Source: Psychroserpens sp. (lineage in GTDB: Bacteria; Bacteroidota; Bacteroidia; Flavobacteriales; Flavobacteriaceae). Taken from it: a DNA stretch of 64,000 bases. The notes beneath the pieces are model-generated. The model saw nothing but the letters and a program-made list of their open reading frames with translations, was not told the DNA's origin and ran no database searches. A program made the translations under genes and the position numbers. The stretch covers positions 1-64,000 of the forward strand of contig JAEPNY010000002.1 in assembly GCA_017643165.1 (NCBI GenBank). The letters run 5' to 3'. Shown piece after piece: positions 17,634-25,868 of this stretch; positions within the stretch are counted from its first letter, which is position 1, and each line of letters opens with the position of its first letter.

Positions 17634-18383
17634 ATGAGAAAACATATTGTTGCAGGAAACTGGAAAATGAATAACGGGTTGATTCAAACTGAAACCCTTA
17701 TTTCTGAATTGAAACAACAAACTAAAACCTCAGATGCTGAGGTAATGATAGCACCATCCTTTACAAACTTATGGCACGCGTTTCAATCAACGCGTCAAGA
17801 CCCAATTGAGGTCGTCGCACAAAATATGCACTTTGCTGATAATGGTGCTTATACGGGAGAAGTTAGTGCTGGTATGCTGAAAAGTATTGGCATAAAAACA
17901 GTAATTCTTGGACATAGTGAGCGACGTGCTTATTTCAATGAAACCGACGAGTCTCTGGCTAGAAAAGTAGATCAAGCTTTAGAACATGAGATGCGCGTAA
18001 TCTTCTGTTTCGGAGAAGAATTATTTAATCGTAAAGCAGGAAATCATGAAGACATTGTTGAACGACAAATTAAGAACGCGTTGTTTCATTTAGATGCAGA
18101 TGCTTTTAAGCATATAGTATTAGCTTACGAACCAGTATGGGCTATTGGAACGGGTGAGACCGCTACACCAGATCAAGCACAGGATATGCATGCATTTATA
18201 AGACAAACGTTAGAAGCTAAATACGGTAAAGACGTTGCAAACGACATGACGATTCTTTACGGTGGTAGTGTGAAACCTGCCAATGCGAAAGAAATCTTTT
18301 CAAAACCTGATGTGGATGGCGGATTAATTGGTGGTGCTTCTTTGAAGGCAGAAGATTTTTTCGCTATTGTGAATGCATTTTAA
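17634..18383 (+). CDS. tpiA: Triosephosphate isomerase
   Basis: A 249-residue glycolytic TIM barrel interconverting dihydroxyacetone phosphate and glyceraldehyde 3-phosphate. Key motifs: GNWKMN (Asn/Lys), ILGHSERR (catalytic His), AYEPVWAIGTG (catalytic Glu and flexible loop), and YGGSVKPAN (phosphate site). Length is typical. It lies 37 nt after the TlpA gene and is followed by the intergenic repeat element. Confidence 0.97.
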   Translation: MRKHIVAGNWKMNNGLIQTETLISELKQQTKTSDAEVMIAPSFTNLWHAFQSTRQDPIEVVAQNMHFADNGAYTGEVSAGMLKSIGIKTVILGHSERRAYFNETDESLARKVDQALEHEMRVIFCFGEELFNRKAGNHEDIVERQIKNALFHLDADAFKHIVLAYEPVWAIGTGETATPDQAQDMHAFIRQTLEAKYGKDVANDMTILYGGSVKPANAKEIFSKPDVDGGLIGGASLKAEDFFAIVNAF

Positions 18384-18390
18384 TTTTTAT

Positions 18391-18505
18391 TTGGGCGTTA
18401 CCATTCGGTGCTTAGGCATCGAATGGTCGCGTTTTCACTACGCGCTATCTCCTTATAGCTATGAGCTAAGGAGATGAGCTTAAACAAACCGTTCAACCGC
18501 TAGCG
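18391..18505. repeat. Two-hairpin intergenic repeat element (GGGCGTTACC type)
   Basis: The element begins TTGGGCGTTACC and ends CAACCGCTAGCG. Hairpin 1: ACCATTCG (18400-18407) with CGAATGGT (18420-18427), with GCG/CGC outside it. Between the hairpins is GTTTTCACTACGCG. Hairpin 2: ATCTCCTTA (18447-18455) with TAAGGAGAT (18467-18475) and an inner GCT-ATG-AGC. From memory, repeats with this frame (GGGCGTT..., CACTACG..., CGCTAACGC) are scattered through many Bacteroidota genomes, in the manner of REP elements. Only one copy lies in the window, so the repeat nature rests on that recollection. It has no T-tract, so it is not an ordinary terminator. Confidence 0.6.
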
Positions 18506-18522
18506 TTTTATAAAGAACTGAT

Positions 18523-19359
18523 ATGGCTAACATGGTATATATAGGATATTACTTTAACGTGACACCGCTTAAGCCAGGAGTGGAAATTCTTATTGCTGAA
18601 TTAGGCTATGCAGGATTCGAAAGCTTTGTCGAAACTGAAGATGGCGTTTCAGCCTATATTAAAAAAGCGGATTGGTCTGAAAGTGTACTTGATGATATTC
18701 ACATATTAAACTCAGATGAGTTTAAGATCACGTTTACGTTTGAGGAAATAGAACAAACAAATTGGAATGCAGCCTGGGAGACCAATTTTAAACCTATTCT
18801 AGTTGATGATAAGTGTTATGTTCGTGCGCCTTTTCATGAGAAGATCAACGCAGAATACGACATCATAATAGAGCCAAAGATGAGCTTCGGAACAGGACAT
18901 CACGAAACCACACATATGATGATCCAACATATTCTAAGAAATGAATTTCAAGATAAGTCGGTCTTGGATATGGGGTGTGGAACAGGCGTATTGGCCATAC
19001 TCGCCGAAATGAAAGGCGCAAATCCTATCGATGCGATCGATTACGACAACTGGTGCTATATTAATAGCCTAGAGAATGTAGAACGTAATAATTGCAAAGC
19101 GATAACAGTTATGGAAAGCGATGCAAGTCTGCTACCTGGCAGAACTTACGATATCGTGATTGCCAATATCAATCGTAATATTTTATTGCAAGACATGTCA
19201 ACTTACGTGGAAACATTAAATGAAAATGGCAATTTATTTCTCAGTGGATTTTACGAGGAAGATATCCCAATTATTGAAGCCGAATGTGCTAAACATAATT
19301 TAAGACTAACCGATGTTTTAAAACGCAATGATTGGGTAGCTTTAAAATTCAAAAAATAA
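18523..19359 (+). CDS. prmA: Ribosomal protein L11 methyltransferase
   Basis: A 278-residue SAM-dependent enzyme that methylates L11. It has an N-terminal recognition domain (1-90), the linker motif FGTGHHETTHMM, SAM motif I LDMGCGTGVLAI and motif IVIANINRNIL (NIxxN). The usual order tpiA-prmA-clpS is kept, with the M57 protease gene inserted before clpS. The ATG at 18532 (MVYIGYYF) is an alternative start. It is followed by a terminator at 19433-19460. Confidence 0.95.
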   Translation: MANMVYIGYYFNVTPLKPGVEILIAELGYAGFESFVETEDGVSAYIKKADWSESVLDDIHILNSDEFKITFTFEEIEQTNWNAAWETNFKPILVDDKCYVRAPFHEKINAEYDIIIEPKMSFGTGHHETTHMMIQHILRNEFQDKSVLDMGCGTGVLAILAEMKGANPIDAIDYDNWCYINSLENVERNNCKAITVMESDASLLPGRTYDIVIANINRNILLQDMSTYVETLNENGNLFLSGFYEEDIPIIEAECAKHNLRLTDVLKRNDWVALKFKK

Positions 19360-19432
19360 GGATTTTTGACATTTTTTATAAAACTCCGATAAACTACACA
19401 AAAGTTTAACATTAAAAGTTTCAAAAACGCGA

Positions 19433-19460
19433 AAATTACGGAAAAACCGTAATTTTTTTA
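19433..19460 (+). terminator. prmA terminator
   Basis: AAATTACGG and CCGTAATTT form a 9-bp stem with an A5 loop, followed by a T7 run. Confidence 0.85.
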
Positions 19461-19477
19461 TTTAACAATTCTTTAAC

Positions 19478-19500
19478 TTAGTGGTGGTAATTATCACTAA
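19478..19500. promoter_or_regulatory. Inverted repeat upstream of the M57 protease gene
   Basis: TTAGTG (19478-19483) and CACTAA (19495-19500) flank an inner GGTAATTAT region in the leader of the protease gene. It could be an operator; no binding protein is known and the arms are short. Confidence 0.3.
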
Positions 19501-19593
19501 CTAACGTGAACTAGTTTTTAATTAATAGCAACTATTTTGATCTAGCTCATTCCATTTACGTAAATACATTTTATTAACTTAATTTACTCAAAA

Positions 19594-20622
19594 ATGAAAA
19601 AAATCAAATTTTTGACCTTAGCTGGTCTATGCCTAATTTTTTCTTTTCAATCTTGTGAAAAGGAAGCAATTTCAGATGAAGTTTCTGCTCTAGAAGAGGA
19701 TATAGTTATCAATATGAACAACGTCGAGAATAGAACAGTGGTTACCGACACCGAACTATTAGACGCTATTCGTTCATTAGATATAGATGTTGGAATTGTT
19801 TCTATAGGCGATTTTCACTTACCAGATGGAACGATAGAAGAACGTATTTATATTGGAAGTGATATTGTCTTCACGAGAGATGATTTAAACGACTTGCTAG
19901 GAGCAGGTGACGGATTAAATCGTCAGTATAGAACGTTTAACCTAGTATCGCCTAATAACCAAACAATTAATATCCTTGGATATACTGGTGGTAGTCAAGC
20001 ACTATCTAACAAGGCACGTACTGCCTTAACTAGAGCTGTTGCTAATTTTAATAATATAAGCAATATGACACTACAGTTTAATTTAACTTTCGGAACTAAT
20101 TACCAAGCTGCAGATATGGTAGTGTATGATAACTCTATCAATAATGGTGGAAATGGAGGCGTTGCTGGATTTCCAAATGCTAATGGAGAACCAAATAAGT
20201 TTGTTCAGATTTATGGAATAGAGCAATTCTCTACGAACGTCAATGAGCATGTAATTACACATGAAATTGGTCACTCTATTGGGTTTCGTCATTCAGATTG
20301 GTTCGATCGTTTAAGTTGTCCTCCATCTAGTCAAGGAAATGAAGGGACTGGATCAGATGGCGCTGTCCATATATCTGGAACGCCTACGGGAAGAGATCTA
20401 ACTTCAGTTATGCAAGCTTGTTTTTCTACTAGTGTAAGTGGTAACTTCAACAGTAATGATGTTACAGCGTTACGCGGCATGTATCCAGCAAGCACTTCGC
20501 CTTGTGACGGTGTTTCAGAATGGCAGAGTGGTGTATTCTATAGTATTGGCGATCGCGTCACTTATTTCGGTAACCTTTACGAACGTGTAAGTGGTGGATG
20601 GATTCTAATAGGTTCTTGCTAA
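19594..20622 (+). CDS. M57-type zinc metalloprotease lipoprotein with carbohydrate-binding-like tail
   Basis: A 342-residue protein with a lipobox (IFSFQSC). The catalytic motif HVITHEIGHSIGFRH gives HExxHxxGxxH (about residues 225-235), the astacin/metzincin-like zinc site of the dual-action HEIGH (M57) family. The end (about 302-342, CDGVSEWQSGVFYSIGDRV then YFGNLYERVSGGW) looks like a short ChiC/CBM5/12-type carbohydrate-binding module. Probably an extracellular protease anchored by lipid. It stands alone between prmA and clpS with about 230 nt upstream, and its insertion breaks the usual prmA-clpS pairing. Confidence 0.88.
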   Translation: MKKIKFLTLAGLCLIFSFQSCEKEAISDEVSALEEDIVINMNNVENRTVVTDTELLDAIRSLDIDVGIVSIGDFHLPDGTIEERIYIGSDIVFTRDDLNDLLGAGDGLNRQYRTFNLVSPNNQTINILGYTGGSQALSNKARTALTRAVANFNNISNMTLQFNLTFGTNYQAADMVVYDNSINNGGNGGVAGFPNANGEPNKFVQIYGIEQFSTNVNEHVITHEIGHSIGFRHSDWFDRLSCPPSSQGNEGTGSDGAVHISGTPTGRDLTSVMQACFSTSVSGNFNSNDVTALRGMYPASTSPCDGVSEWQSGVFYSIGDRVTYFGNLYERVSGGWILIGSC

Positions 20623-20667
20623 ATTATTGTAAATCATTAGTTTAAAGCTAATGCGACAATAAAATCG

Positions 20668-20700
20668 AAAGACTTCTGTTCTATGAATAGAAGTCTTTTT
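20668..20700 (+). terminator. Terminator after the M57 protease gene
   Basis: AAAGACTTCT and AGAAGTCTTT form a 10-bp stem with 11 nt between, followed by T's. Confidence 0.85.
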
Positions 20701-20731
20701 CGTATCTTTATATTTCCCTATGAAAATTGAA

Positions 20732-21007
20732 ATGAGTACAAAAGAAAAAATCCAAGAACAAGTCGAGAAAGAAGTGCTCGACCTCCCTTTAAATGAGATC
20801 GTATTGTACAATGATGATGTTAATACATTTGATCACGTCATTGATACACTTATTTATGCATGTGACCATTCACCTGAACAAGCTGAACAATGTTCAATAA
20901 TTGTTCATTATAAAGGCAAATGCACTGTTAAAACTGGTGAATACAAAGAATTAGAGCCGCGTTGCTCTATGTTGCTTGAGGCCGGTTTAAGTGCAGAGAT
21001 TATTTAA
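20732..21007 (+). CDS. clpS: ATP-dependent Clp protease adaptor ClpS
   Basis: About 91 residues. ClpS delivers N-degron substrates to ClpAP. Typical features are IVLYNDDVNTFDHVIDTL, YACDHSPEQAEQC and the closing LEAGLSAEII. I use the second ATG (20732, MSTKEKIQ) because the near-consensus -7 element TATCTTTA at 20703-20710 would put transcription start almost at the first ATG (20720). The 3' end overlaps the convergent HMA gene by 4 bases. Confidence 0.93.
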   Translation: MSTKEKIQEQVEKEVLDLPLNEIVLYNDDVNTFDHVIDTLIYACDHSPEQAEQCSIIVHYKGKCTVKTGEYKELEPRCSMLLEAGLSAEII

Positions 21008-21276
21008 CTCTTCATCCGACCTACAGCACAACTTACAAATGACTTTGCTTTCTTAGTTAGTGGATTGGCTTGACCTTCTATTGGATAACCTAATGAGGAT
21101 AATAAAGCAATAGCCTTATTTAATTCATCTTCAGAATAATAGTCAAAACTAACCGCGTCTTTATCATTGTCTACAGTTACTTCGGATATACCGTCTAAGT
21201 CTGTGAGTCTAGTGGTGATCGTATGTGCACAACCACCGCATTTTAAATTCTGTATATGTAATGTCGTTTGTTCCAT
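21004..21276 (-). CDS. Heavy-metal-associated (HMA) domain protein
   Basis: A 90-residue protein with a CopZ-like HMA domain: LHIQNLKCGGCAHTITTRL. The site is CGGC rather than the usual CxxC spacing variants such as MxCxxC, and still fits CxxC. A basic C-terminal tail (about 65-90) holds one further Cys. It would bind Cu(I) or a similar soft metal in the cytoplasm. It starts 3 nt after the MBL/rhodanese gene, so it belongs to the sulfur operon; it may handle a thiophilic metal or sulfane sulfur. Confidence 0.87.
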   Translation of the reverse strand: MEQTTLHIQNLKCGGCAHTITTRLTDLDGISEVTVDNDKDAVSFDYYSEDELNKAIALLSSLGYPIEGQANPLTKKAKSFVSCAVGRMKS

Positions 21277-21279
21277 GAG

Positions 21280-22686
21280 TTATAATGTTGACGGACAAAC
21301 AAAGTCCGTAGTTTTAAGATCTGTCTTTTTGATGGCTCCAAATCCACCTGCAATATCAACCAGGTTATGAAAACCGCGTGCCTTTAAAATAGATGCCGCT
21401 ATAACGCTGCGATAACCTCCTGCACAGTGAATATGATAGGTTTTATCGCGTGAAATAGCATTCATATTTTCGTTTATAAAATCTAATGAGAAATGCTGCG
21501 CATCTTCCAAATGCATGCTTTTATATTCACCATCTTTTCTAACGTCCAAAATATCAATATGACCTTCTTTTACGCGTTCAGCGAATGTGTCAGCTGAAAT
21601 TGATTCTAAGGTGTCAATCTCCTTACCAGAATTGGTCCAAGCATCAATACCGCCTTCAAGATATCCTAAGGTGTTATCATAACCAACACGAGATAAACGC
21701 GTTACGGCCTCTTCACTTTTTCCTTCTGGAACTACTAATAATATAGGTTGTTTGATATCTGTGATCAAGGCTCCAACCCAGGGCGCAAACTGACCGTTAA
21801 GTCCGATAAAGATTGAATTAGGGATATGACCTTTAATAAAGTCGTTCTGCGGACGTACATCTAACACTAACGCCTCTTCATGATTTGCAAGTGCTTCAAA
21901 ATCTTCTGGAGATAATGGAATATTACCGGTTTCTAAAACCGATTCAAATTCTTCATAACCCATTTTATTCATCATCGCATTTTTAGCGAAATACTGAGGA
22001 GGAGGTGCAATGCCATCCAATACTTCTTCAACGAACTCTGCTTTCGTCATATTGGCGCGTAGTGCATAATTGGTATTTTTTTGATCTCCTATTGTACCTA
22101 CTGTTTCTTTGCTGAGGTTTTTACCACAGGCTGAACCAGCGCCATGAGCAGGATAAACGATAACGTCATCGGATAGGGTCATGATCTTACGTCGCAATGA
22201 ATCATAAAGCATTGCCGCAAGATCTTCTTTGGTAAGATCTGATTTAATAGCAAGGTCAGGTCGACCAACATCACCAAGAAATAGCGTGTCTCCTGAAAAG
22301 ATAGCGTGATCTTTCCCATTCTCGTCAATCAACAAATAGGTGGTTGATTCTAAGGTATGACCTGGCGTATGTAAAGCCTTAATGGTAATATTTCCGAGCT
22401 TAAATGATTCGTTGTCTTTAGCTGAATAGATGTTATAACTCGTTTCAGCTCCTGGACCGTATATGATTGTAGCTCCAGTTTGTTTTGCAAGATCGACATG
22501 TCCAGAAACAAAATCGGCATGGAAGTGCGTTTCGAAAATGTATTTGATTTTGGCGTTGTTCTTACGGGCTTTATCAATGTATTGTTGTGTCTCCCGCAAC
22601 GGATCAATAATGGCCACTTCACCATTAGATTCTATATAATAAGCACCTTGTGCTAAACAATTCGTATATATCTGTTCTATTATCAT
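21280..22686 (-). CDS. Persulfide-dioxygenase-like MBL hydrolase fused to two rhodanese domains
   Basis: A 468-residue fusion. The N-terminal metallo-beta-lactamase fold (about 1-250) has THFHADFVSGH, GHTLESTTYL, FSGDTLFLGDVGRPDL and VYPAHGAGSACG, the ETHE1-type persulfide dioxygenase pattern with one iron site. Two rhodanese domains follow. The first (about 262-350) lacks a cysteine at the active loop (VVPEGKSE), so it is probably inactive. The second (about 365-460) has HCAGGYRS with a catalytic Cys. It probably oxidises or transfers sulfane sulfur. The YeeE/YedE genes upstream and the HMA gene downstream share the strand. Confidence 0.92.
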   Translation of the reverse strand: MIIEQIYTNCLAQGAYYIESNGEVAIIDPLRETQQYIDKARKNNAKIKYIFETHFHADFVSGHVDLAKQTGATIIYGPGAETSYNIYSAKDNESFKLGNITIKALHTPGHTLESTTYLLIDENGKDHAIFSGDTLFLGDVGRPDLAIKSDLTKEDLAAMLYDSLRRKIMTLSDDVIVYPAHGAGSACGKNLSKETVGTIGDQKNTNYALRANMTKAEFVEEVLDGIAPPPQYFAKNAMMNKMGYEEFESVLETGNIPLSPEDFEALANHEEALVLDVRPQNDFIKGHIPNSIFIGLNGQFAPWVGALITDIKQPILLVVPEGKSEEAVTRLSRVGYDNTLGYLEGGIDAWTNSGKEIDTLESISADTFAERVKEGHIDILDVRKDGEYKSMHLEDAQHFSLDFINENMNAISRDKTYHIHCAGGYRSVIAASILKARGFHNLVDIAGGFGAIKKTDLKTTDFVCPSTL

Positions 22687-22754
22687 AATGTCAAAAATTA
22701 GGCAACCTTAAAGATACGAAGTAATCTTCAAGTGCGTGTATAAGTTCTTGTTAA

Positions 22755-23177
22755 TTAATGCGGTAATTTGTCTTTTATTAATCCGTAAACAAATGTTCCC
22801 AATATAGCTGCCGCAATCACAATTAGCATTGAGAATACACCAGTGCCAACTAAAATGTACATTGGTCCGGGACAGGCTCCAGATAGCGCCCAACCGAGCC
22901 CAAAAATACTTCCGCCAATGATGTATCGTGTCAATCCTCGGTCTTTTGGTGGTACTTTCATTAAGTTTCCATTTATATTTTTTAGTTCTTTTTGCTTGGT
23001 AATAAGTAGCAAAATTACTCCAGTGATTACAGCTGTTCCTATAATTCCATACATGTGAATCGATTCGAATCTAAACATTTCATAGATACGATACCACGAC
23101 ACTGCTTCAGATTTGACCAATACAATTCCGAAGACGATTCCAACGAATAAAAATTTTAAATACTTCATACTAGTCAA
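22755..23177 (-). CDS. YeeE/YedE half-transporter, C-terminal type (DUF6691-like)
   Basis: A 140-residue protein with four helices and the motif LSGACPGPMYI, whose Cys lines the path in YeeE-type sulfur transporters. It overlaps the upstream half-gene by 8 bases, so the two are coupled and probably form one transporter equivalent to full-length YeeE, which imports thiosulfate in E. coli. ATG 23177 or the next in-frame Met (MKYLKF) may be the start. Confidence 0.87.
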   Translation of the reverse strand: MTSMKYLKFLFVGIVFGIVLVKSEAVSWYRIYEMFRFESIHMYGIIGTAVITGVILLLITKQKELKNINGNLMKVPPKDRGLTRYIIGGSIFGLGWALSGACPGPMYILVGTGVFSMLIVIAAAILGTFVYGLIKDKLPH

Positions 23178-23730
23178 AAATTAGAGGAAACAATAAGTGA
23201 ATCATGATTAAACCACCAGCGAAAAAACCAACCACTGCGACTAATGAAGGCAATTGCAAGCTACTTAGCCCTGTAATGGCATGACCCGATGTGCAGCCTC
23301 CTGCATAACGCGTTCCAAATCCAACTAAAAATCCACCGGCAATGAGTATAGACATACCCTTCAGCGTGAACACATTCTCCCAACTAAATAGTTCGGCTGG
23401 TAAAAGATTTTTACCAGCATTATCAAATCCTAAGGTTTCTAATGAGGCGATTGTTTCGGGATTGAGATTGATATCTGTAGGAACGGATAAGAAATGATGC
23501 GCAATAAAGCCACCAATAACCGCCCCAGCAACAACTGTAAGATTCCACAATTGTGAACGCCAATCAAAATCAAAGAATTTCGCTTTTTTTCCAGCACCAC
23601 CAATGGCGCAGAGCGTTCGTAAGTTGGACGACATTCCGAAGGTTTTGCCAAAATAGATCAAAATGAACATGATCAATGCGATCAAGGGTCCACTAACATA
23701 CCATGGCCATGGTTCTAATATATATTCCAT
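23170..23730 (-). CDS. YeeE/YedE half-transporter, N-terminal type
   Basis: A 186-residue protein with about five helices and the motif GTRYAGGCTSGHAITG, which holds the conserved Cys of YeeE/YedE. Together with the next gene it would make a sulfur-compound (thiosulfate-like) channel. It is first in the operon and preceded on the minus strand by TATCTTTG (23751-23744). Confidence 0.9.
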   Translation of the reverse strand: MEYILEPWPWYVSGPLIALIMFILIYFGKTFGMSSNLRTLCAIGGAGKKAKFFDFDWRSQLWNLTVVAGAVIGGFIAHHFLSVPTDINLNPETIASLETLGFDNAGKNLLPAELFSWENVFTLKGMSILIAGGFLVGFGTRYAGGCTSGHAITGLSSLQLPSLVAVVGFFAGGLIMIHLLFPLIFD

Positions 23731-23743
23731 TTAATTTTTTTTG

Positions 23744-23751
23744 CAAAGATA
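23744..23751 (-). promoter_or_regulatory. Promoter -7 element of the sulfur operon
   Basis: Read on the minus strand this is TATCTTTG, fitting TAnnTTTG, 14 nt before the first start codon. A -33 element is not clear. Confidence 0.6.
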
Positions 23752-23783
23752 ACTGGCATTAGCTGTACCTTATGTAATAATTG

Positions 23784-24518
23784 TTACAAAGATAATAAAG
23801 CATCAATCATATCAATGGTACTGGTTACTTCATCTTGGCAGTCCTTAAGGGCTTTTTGGTAGGACCATAAATTAAGCTTATTGAGTGATATGGCTTTTGC
23901 CAGTCGCAACTGTTCTTTAGGGGAATTTAGTTCTGCAATAAACAAGTCACTGATATGTTCAGGATATTGGAAATTAATTGAAGCGTTTAAAGCTGGGAAT
24001 ATATCTTTATAAAAAACGTTTTCCGAATTATTTGTGATATCATTTTTGCTCTTTTCAATTTCTTGATAACAAAACAGTATTTTTGATCGTAACGAATCTG
24101 AAGAGATTAATGTGAATTGTCCGGTAGAAATAAGTTCATCAAAGGTTGTTCTGAATAGTTTGAAATTCGTTCCGCCAATCAATTGAAAAAGATTACCATT
24201 AAGCTCAGAAGAAGCTGTAAATTTTCCGTCTTTATACAACTGAGAAAGCAACGTGTCTACCACTTTTATGCTGTTCGCAGAACGTTCAAGCCGTTTGTTG
24301 ATCTCTTCATTTTGATTGGTTAACTCTTGTTTCAGTTGATTTAGGTAATAGATTTCTTTGTTATTATTTATTCGGTTTTGATTACATGTATTAATACTTA
24401 ATGCGATCAATATCCCAATTACCACTAGAATGATTTCACCAATAGCATAAACTAGATAATTCTTGAATTTATTTTCTGAAATAAGAGATTGCCGGATTTT
24501 GCGAAAGATAGTGATCAT
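23784..24518 (-). CDS. DUF6090 family membrane-anchored protein
   Basis: A 244-residue protein with the family start MITIFRKIRQSLISENKFKN and one helix (YAIGEIILVVIGILIALSIN), followed by a long helical region (about 50-240) that probably faces the periplasm. This start is highly characteristic of a family expanded in flavobacteria; function unknown. It stands alone; the gap to the next operon shows no clear element. Confidence 0.85.
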   Translation of the reverse strand: MITIFRKIRQSLISENKFKNYLVYAIGEIILVVIGILIALSINTCNQNRINNNKEIYYLNQLKQELTNQNEEINKRLERSANSIKVVDTLLSQLYKDGKFTASSELNGNLFQLIGGTNFKLFRTTFDELISTGQFTLISSDSLRSKILFCYQEIEKSKNDITNNSENVFYKDIFPALNASINFQYPEHISDLFIAELNSPKEQLRLAKAISLNKLNLWSYQKALKDCQDEVTSTIDMIDALLSL

Positions 24519-24639
24519 TGATCGTGATTTAATAGTTAGGTGGCATGTATAATTATTTCAAATCGAAGTTGAAACTATATAAAATTAAGAAAATGACTTG
24601 AATTCTAATTAAGAGCTAGTAAATCATAAAGACAACTAT

Positions 24640-25857
24640 TTATGTTGATTTATCATTTCTGTAAGTTAATTTTTTCCATATAGCCTCTAATGGGCCTTGT
24701 TTATACTTACTTAGCCAAATACGACTGAATAGCCATTGTACTAATAGTATGCCGAAAGCAAATAATGGAAGCGATGAAAAAGCCACGTCTCGCATAAGAG
24801 CAAAACCATAACCGAAGAAAATGAGGACTGCTGTTACATTTTGAAAAATATAATTAGATAAGGCCATTCGCCCGAGAATGGCCAAATTTTTAAATACAGA
24901 TTGTGCTTTTCCAGTAGACCAAAACTTAAGTATTAGCATACAAATGGCTAAAGCGAAAATCGTCGCTCCAGAATGATAGACTACGCCCATAAAGAAACCA
25001 ATATCGCTAAAACCACTCGGCCATCCGTGATTTGATTTAATAAATGCGTAACCGAAATTTATTATCAAGCCGATAATGCCAAACCAAATAATCGTTTTTG
25101 ATACAGTAATGTTCTTATTTCGAATTTTAGGTAACCAAATACGAGCAAGTAAAATACCGATTAGAAATAAACCTAATACATGAAAATAACGTCCGAACAT
25201 CAAATAACTCATAGCTCTTGGAATAGCAGATAGTACGTTTATGGCGAAAACTTCGGAAGCTTGCTCAGAAGTTCGCATTTCTAAAAGCGACAAATCTGAA
25301 TATCCCCATTCTGATTTTAAATCGGATGAAATTCTACTTAGCGATCCCCAAAAGGAAGATTCTGGCGTTAAATAAAGTACAGCATGCATTACTATTGGGC
25401 ATACTAATAAGACTAAGATCCATCTTAGTAAGACTTTATTGGATAACCCTGCGAATAAGGGTAATAATAGTCCTAATAAACTATATAGTGTCAGGATATC
25501 CCCATTCCAAACACAATACATATGAATTAATCCAATACAGCATAAAACTAGCATTCGCCTAAACCAGTATGCAGAAAAGTTTCCACCTTTGTGTTGAAAT
25601 CTTTCCGCTTGTAAGGCAAATCCAACACCGAATAGGATCGAAAAAATGCTATAAAATTTCCCCTCGATAAACCAATCTATAAAAAATAGCATCGCTCTAT
25701 CAGACAAAGGCAATGCAACGATCTCTTCGGTAGTATATGTATTATAACCTATGAAACTGTAGAGGTTGGCAAATAATATTCCGAAGAGTGCAAAACCCCT
25801 CAATGCATCAATGACCTGTAATCGCTCTGTTCCTGAAGTTGGTTGGATATTTGTCAA
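24640..25857 (-). CDS. DUF418 (YeiB-like) membrane protein
   Basis: A 405-residue protein with about nine to ten helices. The start ERLQVIDALRGFALFGILFAN is the DUF418/DUF1624 N-terminal signature related to acyltransferase-3-like membrane proteins. The C-terminal DUF418 part has SNYIFQN and GPLEAIWKKLTY. Activity unknown. It is last in the operon with the tricorn protease and the thiol-dioxygenase-like gene (11 nt after the latter). Confidence 0.9.
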   Translation of the reverse strand: MTNIQPTSGTERLQVIDALRGFALFGILFANLYSFIGYNTYTTEEIVALPLSDRAMLFFIDWFIEGKFYSIFSILFGVGFALQAERFQHKGGNFSAYWFRRMLVLCCIGLIHMYCVWNGDILTLYSLLGLLLPLFAGLSNKVLLRWILVLLVCPIVMHAVLYLTPESSFWGSLSRISSDLKSEWGYSDLSLLEMRTSEQASEVFAINVLSAIPRAMSYLMFGRYFHVLGLFLIGILLARIWLPKIRNKNITVSKTIIWFGIIGLIINFGYAFIKSNHGWPSGFSDIGFFMGVVYHSGATIFALAICMLILKFWSTGKAQSVFKNLAILGRMALSNYIFQNVTAVLIFFGYGFALMRDVAFSSLPLFAFGILLVQWLFSRIWLSKYKQGPLEAIWKKLTYRNDKST

Positions 25858-25868
25858 TTTCGTTACAA

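Noticed and set aside
18391..18505. Terminator of tpiA
   Set aside because: The two stems lack T-tracts and have conserved edges of a repeat element instead.
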